The notes under the pieces: generated by a model
The model's database searches: none
What the model was told of the DNA's origin: nothing
What the model saw: the letters and a program-made list of their open reading frames with translations, nothing else
Translations under genes and position numbers: made by a program
Shown: positions 37,322-49,008 of the stretch, piece after piece
How positions within the stretch are numbered: position 1 is the first letter of the stretch
Layout of the letters: each line of letters opens with the position of its first letter
Assembly (NCBI RefSeq): GCF_000321045.1
Contig: NZ_HE578949.1
Coordinates: 283,993 to 347,992, forward strand
DNA from: Phytobacter massiliensis JC163
GTDB lineage: Bacteria > Pseudomonadota > Gammaproteobacteria > Enterobacterales > Enterobacteriaceae
Direction of reading: 5' to 3'
Length of the DNA: 64,000 nt

Positions 37322-39262
37322 ATGAGTTATCAGGTCTTAGCCCGAAAATGGCGACCACAAACTTTTGCTGACGTCGTCGGCCAGGAGCATGTGCTGACCG
37401 CACTGGCGAACGGCCTTACCTCAGGACGCGTCCATCACGCCTACCTGTTTTCAGGTACGCGCGGCGTCGGTAAGACGTCTATCGCCCGACTGCTGGCGAA
37501 GGGATTAAACTGCGAAACCGGCGTTACGGCCACCCCTTGCGGCGTGTGCGACAGCTGCCGGGAGATTGAACAGGGGCGCTTTGTCGATTTAATCGAAATC
37601 GACGCCGCCTCGCGCACCAAAGTTGAAGATACCCGCGATCTGCTGGATAACGTCCAGTACGCGCCTGCTCGCGGTCGGTTTAAAGTTTATCTGATCGATG
37701 AAGTCCATATGCTCTCGCGCCACAGCTTTAACGCGCTGCTAAAGACGCTTGAAGAGCCGCCGGAGCACGTGAAATTTCTGCTGGCGACAACCGATCCGCA
37801 AAAATTACCGGTGACCATTCTCTCCCGCTGCCTGCAATTCCATCTTAAGGCGCTGGATGTCGACCAGATTCGCCAGCAGCTGGAACATATTCTGGATGCG
37901 GAAAATATCCCCCACGAGCCACGGGCGCTACAGCTACTGGCGCGTGCGGCGGATGGCAGCCTGCGCGACGCGCTGAGCCTTACCGATCAGGCTATCGCCA
38001 GCGGCGACGGCAACCTGACGGCGCCGGTGGTGAGCGCCATGCTCGGGACGCTCAATGATGACCAGGCGCTGGCGCTGATCGAGGCGATAGTCGCCGCAGA
38101 CGGCGAACGGGCGATGGCGCTGGTTCATGACGCGGCCTCCCGTGGCGTTGAGTGGGATGCGCTGCTGGTCGAGATGCAGACGCTGGTGCACCGTATCGCC
38201 ATGATTCAGCTCAGCCCGGCCGCGCTTGGCAGCGATATGGCGAGCGTTGAACAGCGGATGCGCGAACTGGCGCGGGTGGTGCCCCCCGCCGATGTTCAGC
38301 TCTATTACCAGACGCTGCTGGTTGGCCGTAAAGAGCTGCCCTATGCCCCCGACAGACGAATGGGCATGGAGATGACGCTATTGCGCGCGCTGGCGTTTCA
38401 TCCCCGCGAGCCTTTAACCGTACCGGATGCGCCGCAGCACACGTTTGCCCCTGTCGCCCCTGCCGCCGTGCTGGCGCCGGAGCAGCAGGTCGTCATGCAG
38501 ACCCCGCAACCGCAGCCACAACCGCAGCAGGAAACGCCGTTGCCCAACGCCACCAGCCAGGTGCTGGCCGCGCGTCGTCAGCTGCAGCGCGCGCAGGGAG
38601 CGGACAAAGCAAAAAAGAGTGAACCGGCAGCCGCCTCCCGCGTGCGGCCGGTGAATAACAGCGCGCTGGAAAGACTGGCCTCCGTCACCGAGCGCGTACA
38701 GTCACGCCCGGCGGCAAAAGCGGCGGACGACGTCAACGTCAAAAAAGAGGCCTACCGCTGGAAAGCAACGACTACCGTTGTCGAGCAGGTCAAAGAGGTT
38801 GTCGCTACGCCGAAGGCGCTAAAAAAAGCGCTGGAGCATGAGAAAACGCCGGAGCTGGCAAAAAAACTGGCGGAAGAGTCGCTCACCCGGGACGCCTGGG
38901 CCGCGGATGTCAGCAAGCTTACTCTGCCGAAGCTGGTGGAGCAGGTGGCGCTTAACGCCTGGAAAGAGCAGGAGGGCAGCCGTATCTGCCTGCACCTGCG
39001 TCCTGCCCAGCGCCATCTTAACTCTCCCGCCGCGCAGGCGACGCTTGCCCAGGCGCTGGAAGGCTTATATGGCATGCCGGTTGAATTGACTATCATTGAA
39101 GATGATAATCCGGCGGTGCGCACGCCGCTGGAGTGGCGGCAGGCCATCTATGAAGAGAAACTCGCGCAGGCGCGCGAGGCGATTATCGCGGATAACAATA
39201 TCCAGACGCTGCAACGCTTTTTTGATGCGGATCTGGATGAAGAGAGTATCCGCCCCATTTGA
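37322..39262 (+). CDS. dnaX: DNA polymerase III tau/gamma clamp-loader subunit
   Basis: The 646-residue tau protein loads the sliding clamp and binds polymerase and helicase. AAA+ domain: Walker A GTRGVGKTS, zinc site CGVCDSC, Walker B YLIDEVHM and sensor TILSRCLQF. The shorter gamma form comes from a programmed frameshift at 38611. A Pro/Gln-rich linker leads to the tau-specific C-terminus (AYRWKATTTVVEQ), which holds the DnaB and alpha contacts. It is first in the dnaX-ybaB-recR operon. Confidence 0.97.
   Translation: MSYQVLARKWRPQTFADVVGQEHVLTALANGLTSGRVHHAYLFSGTRGVGKTSIARLLAKGLNCETGVTATPCGVCDSCREIEQGRFVDLIEIDAASRTKVEDTRDLLDNVQYAPARGRFKVYLIDEVHMLSRHSFNALLKTLEEPPEHVKFLLATTDPQKLPVTILSRCLQFHLKALDVDQIRQQLEHILDAENIPHEPRALQLLARAADGSLRDALSLTDQAIASGDGNLTAPVVSAMLGTLNDDQALALIEAIVAADGERAMALVHDAASRGVEWDALLVEMQTLVHRIAMIQLSPAALGSDMASVEQRMRELARVVPPADVQLYYQTLLVGRKELPYAPDRRMGMEMTLLRALAFHPREPLTVPDAPQHTFAPVAPAAVLAPEQQVVMQTPQPQPQPQQETPLPNATSQVLAARRQLQRAQGADKAKKSEPAAASRVRPVNNSALERLASVTERVQSRPAAKAADDVNVKKEAYRWKATTTVVEQVKEVVATPKALKKALEHEKTPELAKKLAEESLTRDAWAADVSKLTLPKLVEQVALNAWKEQEGSRICLHLRPAQRHLNSPAAQATLAQALEGLYGMPVELTIIEDDNPAVRTPLEWRQAIYEEKLAQAREAIIADNNIQTLQRFFDADLDEESIRPI
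38595..38665 (+). promoter_or_regulatory. Programmed -1 frameshift signal making the gamma subunit
   Basis: The slippery heptamer A-AAA-AAG (38611-38617) has a ribosome-site-like AGGGAG (38595-38600) ten bases upstream and a stem ACCGGC.../...GCCGGT downstream. Slipping back one base gives GAG then TGA (38620-38622), ending gamma at 433 residues. All three elements are as in E. coli. Confidence 0.93.
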
Positions 39263-39332
39263 CGGGAAGCGCAGGCTCCCTGTCTTCAACCCTGAATGTG
39301 ACTTATCACTCTGGTCAGTCACCACTCAATAA

Positions 39333-39676
<344 letters not shown>

Positions 39677-39677
<1 letters not shown>

Positions 39678-40282
39678 TGCAGACCAGCCCGCTGCTAACG
39701 CAGCTTATGGAAGCCCTGCGCTGCCTGCCGGGCGTTGGCCCGAAGTCGGCGCAGCGCATGGCCTTTACGCTCTTGCAGCGTGACCGCAGCGGCGGAATGC
39801 GGCTGGCGCAGTCGCTGACCCGCGCCATGTCGGAGATCGGCCACTGCGCCGATTGCCGCACCTTCACTGAGCAGGAGGTGTGCAATATTTGCAGCAACGC
39901 GCGGCGTCAGGAAAACGGGCAAATTTGCGTGGTAGAAAGCCCGGCGGATATCTACGCCATTGAACAGACCGGCCAGTTTTCCGGCCGCTATTTTGTTCTG
40001 ATGGGTCATCTGTCGCCCCTCGACGGGATCGGCCCGGACGACATCGGTCTCGACAGGCTTGAACAGCGCCTCTCCGCTGAATCGCTAAAAGAGGTGATTC
40101 TCGCTACCAACCCAACGGTGGAAGGGGAGGCGACGGCTAACTATATCGCCGAGCTGTGCGCGCAGTATGGCGTAGAAGCCAGCCGTATCGCCCACGGCGT
40201 TCCCGTCGGCGGCGAACTGGAAATGGTAGACGGCACGACGCTCTCTCACTCTCTCGCCGGTCGTCACAAGATTAAATTCTGA
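39677..40282 (+). CDS. recR: Recombination mediator RecR
   Basis: This 201-residue protein works with RecF and RecO to load RecA on gapped DNA. It has helix-hairpin-helix [15 protein letters not shown], the four-cysteine zinc site (HCADCRTF and EVCNICSN) and a Toprim domain ([29 protein letters not shown]). It overlaps ybaB by one base at the start. Confidence 0.96.
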
Positions 40283-40311
40283 ACAAACGGGGGCTGCGCG
40301 TGCGGCCTCCG

Positions 40312-40340
40312 CTTGAAAACGTTCACCCTTATCCCCATCT
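40312..40340 (+). promoter_or_regulatory. Sigma-32 heat-shock promoter of htpG
   Basis: CTTGAAA (40312-40318), 14 bases, then CCCCATCT (40333-40340) is an exact match to the heat-shock consensus. It lies about 55 bases before htpG. Confidence 0.9.
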
Positions 40341-40394
40341 CTCCCTCAACGTTTTTTTTCACCTTATTAAATGGCATTGTTGAGGTCGAACTAG

Positions 40395-42269
40395 ATGAAA
40401 GGACAAGAAACTCGCGGTTTCCAGTCAGAGGTAAAACAGCTTCTGCACCTGATGATCCATTCCCTGTATTCCAATAAAGAAATCTTCCTGCGTGAACTGA
40501 TTTCCAACGCGTCCGATGCGGCGGACAAACTGCGTTTTCGTGCGCTGTCCAAACCGGAACTGTATGAAGGAGATGGCGATCTGCGCGTGCGCGTCTCCTT
40601 TAATAAAGATGACCGTACGCTGACCATTGCCGACAACGGTATCGGGATGAGCCGCGACGAGGTGATTGAAAACCTGGGCACTATCGCCAAGTCCGGCACC
40701 AAAGCGTTCCTTGAATCCATGGGCTCCGATCAGGCGAAAGACAGCCAGTTAATCGGCCAGTTCGGCGTCGGTTTTTACTCCGCCTTTATCGTGGCCGATA
40801 AAGTCACCGTGCGTACCCGCGCGGCGGGCGAGAGCGCGGACAACGGCGTCTTCTGGGAGTCCGCTGGCGAAGGCGACTATACCGTTGCTGACATCACCAA
40901 AGCCGATCGCGGCACCGAAATTACCCTCCATCTGCGTGAAGGGGAGGACGATTTCCTCAACGACTGGCGCGTGCGCTCGATTATCAGCAAATACTCCGAC
41001 CATATCGCGCTGCCGGTAGAGATCGAGAAACAGGAAGAGAAAGACGGCGAGACCGTTGTCTCCTGGGAGAAGATCAACAAGGCGCAGGCGCTGTGGACGC
41101 GCAATAAAGCCGAGATCAAAGAGGACGAGTACAAAGAGTTCTATAAGCATATCGCTCACGATTTTACCGACCCGCTGACCTGGAGCCACAACCGTGTGGA
41201 AGGGAAGCAGGAGTACACCAGCCTGCTGTTCATCCCGTCGCAGGCGCCGTGGGATATGTGGAACCGCGACCATAAACATGGCCTGAAACTGTACGTCCAG
41301 CGCGTATTTATCATGGACGATGCCGAGCAGTTTATGCCGAATTACCTGCGCTTTGTGCGCGGGCTGATTGATTCTAACGACCTGCCGCTGAACGTCTCCC
41401 GCGAGATCCTGCAGGACAGCACCGTCACCCGCAACCTGCGTAACGCGCTGACCAAGCGCGCCCTGCAGATGCTCGACAAGCTGGCGAAGGACGACGCTGA
41501 GAAATACCAGACCTTCTGGAAACAGTTCGGCCTGGTGCTGAAAGAGGGGCCGGCGGAAGATCCGTCTAACGTGGAAACCATCGCCAGACTGCTGCGTTTC
41601 GCCTCTACTCACACCGACTCCTCTGAGCAGACCGTCGCGCTGGCAGATTATGTCTCGCGCATGAAAGAAGGGCAGGAGAAGATCTATTTCATCACCGCCG
41701 ACAGCTACGCCGCGGCGAAAAGCAGCCCGCATCTGGAGCTGCTGCGTAAGAAAGGTATCGAGGTGCTGCTGCTCTCCGATCGTATCGACGAATGGATGAT
41801 GAGCTACCTGACCGAGTTCGACGGCAAGCCGTTCCAGTCGGTGTCAAAAGCGGACGAGTCGCTGGATAAACTGGCTGACGAAGTGGACGAAACGACCAAA
41901 GAGGCCGAGAAGGCGCTGGAGCCGTTTGTTGAGCGCGTTAAGACGCTGCTGGGCGAGCGCGTGAAAGAGGTGCGTCTGACCCACCGTCTGACCGATACGC
42001 CTGCGATTGTCACGACCGACGCCGATGAAATGAGTACCCAGATGGCGAAGCTGTTCGCCGCCGCAGGCCAGACCGTGCCGGAAGTGAAGTATATTTTCGA
42101 GCTTAACCCGGACCACGCGCTGGTGAAACGCGCCTCTGACACCCAGGACGAAGGGCAGTTTAAAGAGTGGGTTGAGCTGCTGCTCGATCAGGCGCTCTTT
42201 GCCGAACGCGGTACGCTGGAAGATCCGAACCAATTCATCCGTCGTATGAACCAGCTGCTGGTGTCATAA
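40395..42269 (+). CDS. htpG: Molecular chaperone HtpG (Hsp90)
   Basis: The 624-residue chaperone binds ATP and helps refold client proteins after heat stress. The GHKL ATP site is visible as [18 protein letters not shown] and [11 protein letters not shown]. Middle-domain motifs ([20 protein letters not shown] and [20 protein letters not shown]) and the C-terminal dimer domain are complete. It has its own sigma-32 promoter. Confidence 0.97.
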   Translation: MKGQETRGFQSEVKQLLHLMIHSLYSNKEIFLRELISNASDAADKLRFRALSKPELYEGDGDLRVRVSFNKDDRTLTIADNGIGMSRDEVIENLGTIAKSGTKAFLESMGSDQAKDSQLIGQFGVGFYSAFIVADKVTVRTRAAGESADNGVFWESAGEGDYTVADITKADRGTEITLHLREGEDDFLNDWRVRSIISKYSDHIALPVEIEKQEEKDGETVVSWEKINKAQALWTRNKAEIKEDEYKEFYKHIAHDFTDPLTWSHNRVEGKQEYTSLLFIPSQAPWDMWNRDHKHGLKLYVQRVFIMDDAEQFMPNYLRFVRGLIDSNDLPLNVSREILQDSTVTRNLRNALTKRALQMLDKLAKDDAEKYQTFWKQFGLVLKEGPAEDPSNVETIARLLRFASTHTDSSEQTVALADYVSRMKEGQEKIYFITADSYAAAKSSPHLELLRKKGIEVLLLSDRIDEWMMSYLTEFDGKPFQSVSKADESLDKLADEVDETTKEAEKALEPFVERVKTLLGERVKEVRLTHRLTDTPAIVTTDADEMSTQMAKLFAAAGQTVPEVKYIFELNPDHALVKRASDTQDEGQFKEWVELLLDQALFAERGTLEDPNQFIRRMNQLLVS

Positions 42270-42278
42270 ATCTTACCC

Positions 42279-42360
42279 CTAACCCTCTCCCTAAAAGGGA
42301 GAGGGGACTGCCCTGCGTTGGTTTTCTCCCTCTCCCTGTGGGAGAGGGCCGGGGTGAGGG
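42279..42360. repeat. CCCTCTCCC/GGGAGAGGG intergenic repeat
   Basis: Two hairpins in tandem, CCCTCTCCC-taaaa-GGGAGAGGG (42283-42305) and CCCTCTCCC-tgtg-GGAGAGGG (42328-42348), end in CCGGGGTGAGGG. Related units occur at 45603-45700 and 50668-50705, always just after a gene. They form an intergenic repeat family that probably ends or protects transcripts. Confidence 0.7.
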
Positions 42361-42464
42361 CATCAGGCCGCACCCTTCCAAATAATCTCCCCATTAACCG
42401 TTTCAGCCCCGCCGCCTTTCTTGAGCCACATCCGTTCTGGTGGTATTGTTTAGCGCTTTTTTGA

Positions 42465-43142
<678 letters not shown>

Positions 43143-43149
43143 TCCCAGG

Positions 43150-43177
43150 TTTCTCACCCGGCCTGCCGGGTGAGAAA
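43150..43177 (+). terminator. Stem-loop after adk
   Basis: TTTCTCACCCGG-cctg-CCGGGTGAGAAA is a perfect 12-base-pair hairpin eight bases after the adk stop. It lacks a clean T-run, so it may be an imperfect terminator or an mRNA-stabilising structure. Confidence 0.6.
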
Positions 43178-43266
43178 AATTCTCATTATACCTTTTGCTG
43201 CGATTGGTTTCGTTTACGCGCTTTTCAGTTACAATCATTAACCAGTTCAATGGTTAAGAGGCGCGA

Positions 43267-44229
43267 ATGAGTCAGGCGAAAACCGGCATCCTGCTTGCCA
43301 ATCTTGGCACCCCCGATGCACCCACTCCCGAGGCCGTCAAGCGCTACTTACGGCAGTTTCTGAGCGACCGTCGCGTCGTTGATACCACGCGTCTGCTGTG
43401 GTGGCCGCTGCTGCGCGGCGTGATCCTGCCCGTACGCTCTCCCCGCGTGGCGAAGCTGTATCAATCCGTCTGGATGGAAGAGGGCTCGCCGCTGATGGTT
43501 TACAGCCGCAGGCAGCAGCGGGCGCTGGCTGCGCGTCTCCCTGACGTTCCCGTTGCGCTTGGCATGAGCTACGGTTCGCCATCGCTGGCGAGCGCGGTGG
43601 AAGATCTGCTGGCGCAGGGCGTCGAGCATATTGTTGTCCTTCCCCTCTACCCGCAGTACTCCTGCTCCACCGTGGCGGCGGTATGGGATGAGCTGGCGCG
43701 GATTATGGCCAGCAAACGCCATGTTCCCGGCATGTCATTTATCCGCGATTACGCCGATGATCCGGCCTATATCAATGCGCTGGCCAGCAGCGTTCGTGCC
43801 TCGTTCGCCCGCTACGGCGAGCCGGATCTCCTGCTGCTCTCCTATCACGGTATTCCCCAGCGCTATGCGGACGAAGGCGACGATTACCCCCAGCGCTGCC
43901 GCGATACCACGCGCGAGCTGGTCTCCGCGCTGGAGCTTCCGCCGGAAAAAGTGATGATGACTTTCCAGTCTCGCTTTGGCCGTGAACCGTGGCTTACTCC
44001 CTATACCGATGAGACCATGAAGCTGCTCGGTGAAAAAGGGGTAAAACATATCCAGGTGATGAGCCCGGGCTTTGCCGCCGACTGCCTGGAGACGCTGGAA
44101 GAAGTGGCGGTGCAGAACCGCGAGTTTTTCCTCGAAGCGGGGGGCGAAAAGTATGAATACATTCCGGCATTGAATGATTCGCCGGAGCATATTGAGATGA
44201 TGGTCAGCCTGACGGAGAAATATCGCTAA
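43267..44229 (+). CDS. hemH: Ferrochelatase
   Basis: The 320-residue enzyme inserts iron into protoporphyrin IX, the last step of haem synthesis. It begins [20 protein letters not shown]. The active-site histidine lies in [12 protein letters not shown] and the conserved glutamate in the later part ([17 protein letters not shown]). In K-12 aes follows hemH; here gsk follows directly. Confidence 0.96.
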   Translation: MSQAKTGILLANLGTPDAPTPEAVKRYLRQFLSDRRVVDTTRLLWWPLLRGVILPVRSPRVAKLYQSVWMEEGSPLMVYSRRQQRALAARLPDVPVALGMSYGSPSLASAVEDLLAQGVEHIVVLPLYPQYSCSTVAAVWDELARIMASKRHVPGMSFIRDYADDPAYINALASSVRASFARYGEPDLLLLSYHGIPQRYADEGDDYPQRCRDTTRELVSALELPPEKVMMTFQSRFGREPWLTPYTDETMKLLGEKGVKHIQVMSPGFAADCLETLEEVAVQNREFFLEAGGEKYEYIPALNDSPEHIEMMVSLTEKYR

Positions 44230-44291
44230 TCGCATCGCGGGCGGGGAGTGTGCTACCATTTCCGGCCCAATTCCTTTCCGTAATCACGACC

Positions 44292-45596
44292 ATGAAATTT
44301 CCCGGTAAACGCAAATCCAAGCACTATTTCCCTGTTAACGCCCGCGATCCGTTATTACAGCAGATCCAGCCGGAGAGCGAGATCAGCGCCTCCTGGGTGG
44401 TGGGCATCGACCAGACGCTGGTAGATATCGAAGCGAAAGTGGATGACGCGTTTATCGCCCGCTATGGCCTGAGCGCCGGGCACTCGCTGGTTATCAGCGA
44501 TGAGGTGGCCGAAGCGCTGTATCAGGAGCTGGTGCGGGAAAAGTTAATTACCCACCAGTTTGCGGGCGGCACCATCGGCAATACCATGCACAACTACTCG
44601 GTACTGGCAGACGATCGCTCCGTACTGCTTGGCGTGATGTGCAACAATATTGAAATCGGCAGCTACGCTTACCGCTACCTGTGTAATACCTCCAGTCGCA
44701 CCGACCTGAACTATCTGCAGGGCGTGGATGGCGCGATTGGCCGCTGCTTTACCCTGATCAGCGAATCGGGCGAGCGGACCTTCGCCATCAGCCCCGGCCA
44801 TATGAACCAGCTGCGCCCGGAGAACATCCCCGAAGCGGTGATCGCCGGCGCGTCAGCTCTGGTGCTCACTTCCTATCTCGTGCGCTGTAACCCCGGCGAG
44901 CCGATGCCGGAGGCGACCATGCAGGCGGTGGCCTATGCCAATAAGCACAATGTTCCGGTTGTACTGACCCTCGGCACCAAATACGTGATTGCCGATAACC
45001 CGCAGTGGTGGCGCGATTTTCTGAAAGAGCACGTCTCTATTCTGGCGATGAACGAAGAGGAAGCGCTGGCCCTGACGGGTGAGAGCGACCCGCTGGTAGC
45101 GGCGGATAAAGCGCTGGACTGGGTCGATCTGGTGCTCTGTACCGCCGGACCTGTCGGGCTTTATATGGCAGGCTTTACCGAAGAGACAGCGAAGCGTAAA
45201 ACGCAGCATCCGCTGTTGCCGGGGGCGATTGCCGAGTTTAACCAGTACGAGTTCAGCCGCGCGATGCGCTATAAAGACTGCCAGCAGCCTTTGCGTATCT
45301 ATTCCCACATCGCCCCTTATATGGGCGGGCCGGAAAAAATCATGAATACCAACGGGGCGGGCGATGGCGCGCTGGCGGCGCTGCTGCATGATATTACGGC
45401 CAACGCGTACCATAAAACCAGCGTGCCCAACTCCAGCAAGCACCAGTACAACTGGCTGACTTACTCGTCGCTGGCGCAGGTATGTAAGTATGCGAACCGC
45501 GTAAGTTATCAGGTGCTGAACCAGCACTCCCCGCGCTTAACCCGCGGCCTGCCGGAAAGGGAAGATAGCCTCGAAGAGGCGTACTGGGAGCGTTAA
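44292..45596 (+). CDS. gsk: Inosine-guanosine kinase
   Basis: This 434-residue PfkB-family kinase phosphorylates guanosine and inosine for purine salvage. It starts MKFPGKRKSKHYFPVNARDP as in E. coli; the frame is open upstream to 44250 but that part does not match. The PfkB ending signature NTNGAGDGALAALLHD holds the catalytic aspartate. It is convergent with ybaL across an intergenic repeat. Confidence 0.96.
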   Translation: MKFPGKRKSKHYFPVNARDPLLQQIQPESEISASWVVGIDQTLVDIEAKVDDAFIARYGLSAGHSLVISDEVAEALYQELVREKLITHQFAGGTIGNTMHNYSVLADDRSVLLGVMCNNIEIGSYAYRYLCNTSSRTDLNYLQGVDGAIGRCFTLISESGERTFAISPGHMNQLRPENIPEAVIAGASALVLTSYLVRCNPGEPMPEATMQAVAYANKHNVPVVLTLGTKYVIADNPQWWRDFLKEHVSILAMNEEEALALTGESDPLVAADKALDWVDLVLCTAGPVGLYMAGFTEETAKRKTQHPLLPGAIAEFNQYEFSRAMRYKDCQQPLRIYSHIAPYMGGPEKIMNTNGAGDGALAALLHDITANAYHKTSVPNSSKHQYNWLTYSSLAQVCKYANRVSYQVLNQHSPRLTRGLPEREDSLEEAYWER

Positions 45597-45602
45597 AAGA
45601 TC

Positions 45603-45710
45603 CACCCCTCGCCCCGGCCCTCTTCCCAAAGGGGCGAGGGGGAAAAGACGGCTCCGTGCAGTCTCTCCACTCCGTAGAGGAGAGGGTTAGGGTGAGGGGA
45701 AAAGCCCCTC
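45603..45710. repeat. CCCTC-type intergenic repeat between gsk and ybaL
   Basis: CCCCTCGCCCC (45604-45614) and GGGGCGAGGGG (45631-45641) are perfect 11-base arms. A second unit CTCTCCAC...GTAGAGGAGAGGGTTAGGGTGAGGGG follows in several pieces. It is the same family as the repeat after htpG, in a convergent gap where a two-way terminator is expected. Confidence 0.65.
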
Positions 45711-45720
45711 CACACCGGCC

Positions 45721-47398
45721 TTACCCCGGCACCGCCTCATTCAGCGGCGGTTTCTCCAGCAGCGTCAGCATGGTATTGGCAATTTCACGTTCGCCCATCA
45801 CCACCTGATTAGCGCCGCGCTCGATAATGTAATTCACTTCGTCGTCATAGTGGGCGCGGGCGATAATTTCGATATCCGGGCACCGCTCACGGGCGGAGGC
45901 GACGATTTCTCCCGCCTCGTAACCATTCGGGATGGTCAGCAGCAGCCAGCGCGCGCAGTCGAGATGCGCCAGATTCATGATCTCCTCGTTGGCGGCGTTG
46001 CCCAGCACGGCGCGAATACCGCGTGCGCGTAGCTCATCCACGCGCGTGCGGGACGTTTCAATTACCACCAGCGGGATGCCCTGCGCTATCAGCTTTTCGC
46101 CCAACAGGCTGCCGACGCGGCCAAACCCTACCAGCAGGGCGTGGTTACAGATATCCACCGGGATCTGCTTCTCTTCCTCTGTGGCCTCTTCCAGCGTCTG
46201 CTCCTCAAGCGTTTCGGTTTTATCGAGGTATTTTTCCAGCAGAGCGAAAAGAACAGGGTTGAGCATAATCGACAGAATGGCCCCGGCCAGTACCAGGTTC
46301 TGGCCCGCCTGCGGCAGGAGATCCAGCGCCATACCCAGCCCGGCGAGAATAAACGCGAACTCGCCAATTTGCGCAAGGCTGGCGGCAATGGTCAGCGCGG
46401 TGCGCTGCGAGTGGCCAAACATGCGCACCAGCAAAAAAGGCCGCCAGTGATTTACCGAAAATAATAATCGCCAGCGTGCCCAGCACCGCCAGCGGTTGTT
46501 CAATCAGTACCATCGGGTCAAACAGCATGCCGACAGAGACAAAGAACAGCACCGCGAACGCATCGCGCAGCGGCAGGGTATCGTGCGCGGCGCGATGGCT
46601 TAACTCTGACTCATTCAGTACCATGCCGGCAAAGAACGCGCCCAGCGCAAACGAGACATCAAACAGCTCTACCGCGCCAAAGGCGATACCCAGCGCCAGC
46701 GCCAGCACCGAGAGGGTAAACAGCTCGCGGGAGCCGGTCGCGGCGCTACGCGCCATAATCCACGGCACCAGACGACGGCCAACCAGCATCATAATGGCGA
46801 TAAACGCCACGACCTTACCGATGGTAATGCCCATGTCCAACGCCAGCGTCGCAAGGCCGACATTGCCTTTTTCGACCATCGCGGCGACGGCAGGCAGCAG
46901 CACCAGCGTCAGCACCATCACCAGATCTTCAACAATCAGCCAGCCGATGGCGATTTGCCCGCGCTGACTGTCAATAAGCTGCCGCTCCTCCAGCGCCCGT
47001 AACAGCACTACGGTACTGGCGGTAGACAAACACAGGCCGAATACGATACCGGTCATCAGCGACCAGCCTAATGCTGCGGAAAGCGCCATTCCCAGGAGCG
47101 TGGCGACGGCTATCTGCGCTATCGCTCCGGGTATGGCGATCGACTTTACCGCCATCAAATCCTTTAACGAGAAATGCAGGCCCACGCCGAACATCAATAA
47201 AATCACGCCCAGTTCAGCCAGTTCCGGCGCGAGTTTGGTATCCGCCACGAACCCCGGCGTAAATGGCCCGGCCAGCACACCCGCTAACAGATAACCCACC
47301 AGTGGAGAAATACGCAGTTTGTTGGCAATCATGCCGAGGATAAAAGCGAGGACAAGCCCGCCGACAATGGTGGTGATAAGCGGTGTGGCGTGATGCAT
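45721..47398 (-). pseudogene. ybaL: Cation/proton antiporter YbaL, frameshifted
   Basis: The protein is a CPA2-type Na+/H+ or K+/H+ antiporter with an N-terminal membrane domain (MHHATPLITTIVGGLVLAFI) and a C-terminal TrkA-N NAD-binding domain (NHALLVGFGRVGSLLGEKLI). The frame breaks at the six-A run at 46433-46438 (plus strand): removing one base restores AAFLLVRMFGHSQRT, as in E. coli YbaL (AAFFLVRLFGHS). Outside this point both halves are fully conserved, about 558 residues together. An assembly error is more likely than real loss. Confidence 0.85.
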
Positions 47399-47529
47399 TC
47401 CGTCTCCTTTCGTTATTGCGTGGCTCCATTTTGGCCAGTTAGCCAAAACTCTGGTAACAGTTTATGACAATTTTCATTATTCTGTTTGTGAATAATTGTT
47501 GAATTGTGCAGAAAATGGCGCGTTGAGAC

Positions 47530-47567
47530 AAAAAAAAGAGGATCACCGTTCTCGTGAACAGTGATCC
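47530..47567 (-). terminator. fsr terminator
   Basis: On the minus strand GGATCAC...GTGATCC forms a stem (with an inner paired part GTTCAC/GAGAAC) followed by eight T. It lies about 60 bases after the fsr stop. Confidence 0.75.
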
Positions 47568-47630
47568 CCTGTAAGGCGAATAAATGCGAGCTAAGCGAAT
47601 AGCCAGAACCTGAATTTAGTTGAGGTTAAT

Positions 47631-48845
47631 TCATTCTTTATGTCGGTTATCGGGCAGAAATATGGTTAAGATCCCCAGCAGCGGCAGATAAGCACAGATT
47701 TTATAAACCAGGTCGATACTGGTATGGTCGGCAACCAGCCCCAGAACCGCTGCACCAAGGCCGCCCATCCCGAAGGCAAAACCAAAAAAGAGGCCGGAAA
47801 CCATACCGATACGCCCCGGAAGCAGCTCCTGAGCGTAAACCAGAATGGCGGAAAAAGCCGAGGCCAGCACAAAACCAATTATCACCGTTAAAACCCCGGT
47901 CCAGAACAGCGTGGCGTAGGGTAAAAGCAGCGTAAAGGGCGCAACACCAAGGATAGAGCCCCAAATAACATATTTTCTGCCGATCTTGTCCCCAAGCGGC
48001 CCGCCAATTACCGTTCCCGCCGCGACGGCAAACAGGAAGATAAATAAGTGCATCTGCGCGCTTTGCACCGAAAGGCTGAACTTACTCATCAGATAGAAGG
48101 TGAAATAGCTGCTGATGCTCGCCATATAGAAATATTTCGAAAAAATCAGCACCAGCAGGATGCAGACCGCCAGCACTACCTTTTTACGGGGCAGGGGATT
48201 TATCACCGGGGCAAATGTTTTACCTTTATTCACCCGATGCTGGGCCGCATACCAGCGGCTGACCTGCGCCAACACCACGATGGCGAGCAGCGCCGCCAGC
48301 ACGAACCAGGCGACATTGCCTTTGCCGTACGGAGCAATAATGACCGCTGCCAGCAACGGCCCTAATGAACTGCCGAAGTTTCCCCCCACCTGAAATATGG
48401 ACTGCGCCAGCCCGTGGCGGCCGCCGGAGGCCATACGCGCCACGCGGGACGATTCGGGGTGAAAGACCGACGAGCCGGTTCCGACGAGGGCGGCGGCGAC
48501 CAGCACGGTGGCAAAACTGCCCGCCATCGCCAGCAGCACGAGGCCGCTTAAGGTAAAGCACATGCCGATGGGCAGCGACCAGGGCATCGGGTGCTTATCC
48601 GTCCAGTAGCCAACCACCGGCTGTAGCAAGGACGATGCCAACTGAAAGGTCAGCGTAATCAAGCCGATTTGCATAAAAGTGAGGGAAAACTCATTTTGCA
48701 ATAGCGGGTAGATCGCCAGAATCAGCGACTGGATCATGTCGTTAAGCAGATGCGATACGCTGATCGCCCCCAGAATGCCAAACGACGTGCGTGCTTTTGA
48801 GGCCGAAGAGCGACTCAACGGTGGAGGGGTTTCACTGATTGCCAT
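47631..48845 (-). CDS. fsr: Fosmidomycin resistance protein, MFS efflux pump
   Basis: The 404-residue transporter has 12 membrane segments and the MFS loop motif GGPLGDKIGRKYVIWG. It matches E. coli Fsr (SFGILGAISVSHLLNDMIQS at the start). It exports fosmidomycin and probably other compounds. It is separated from ybaL by its terminator and divergent from ushA. Confidence 0.94.
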   Translation of the reverse strand: MAISETPPPLSRSSASKARTSFGILGAISVSHLLNDMIQSLILAIYPLLQNEFSLTFMQIGLITLTFQLASSLLQPVVGYWTDKHPMPWSLPIGMCFTLSGLVLLAMAGSFATVLVAAALVGTGSSVFHPESSRVARMASGGRHGLAQSIFQVGGNFGSSLGPLLAAVIIAPYGKGNVAWFVLAALLAIVVLAQVSRWYAAQHRVNKGKTFAPVINPLPRKKVVLAVCILLVLIFSKYFYMASISSYFTFYLMSKFSLSVQSAQMHLFIFLFAVAAGTVIGGPLGDKIGRKYVIWGSILGVAPFTLLLPYATLFWTGVLTVIIGFVLASAFSAILVYAQELLPGRIGMVSGLFFGFAFGMGGLGAAVLGLVADHTSIDLVYKICAYLPLLGILTIFLPDNRHKE

Positions 48846-49008
48846 AAATACTCTGTGATTAATGATGAAGAATGGTCATACGCGCAATAATTATCTGGCT
48901 AACATACCTGCGGATAAGGTTTGAGGAAAGTCGCATTTATGAAAACAAAGTTGTCTATTCTTGATTAGCGAAGTACTTTTGCCTTTATTCCATATCAGGG
49001 AGCGAACC

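Noticed and set aside
40749-41732. Antisense frame of 327 codons inside htpG
   Set aside because: It is an opposite-strand shadow of a perfectly conserved gene; no start signal or recognisable family.
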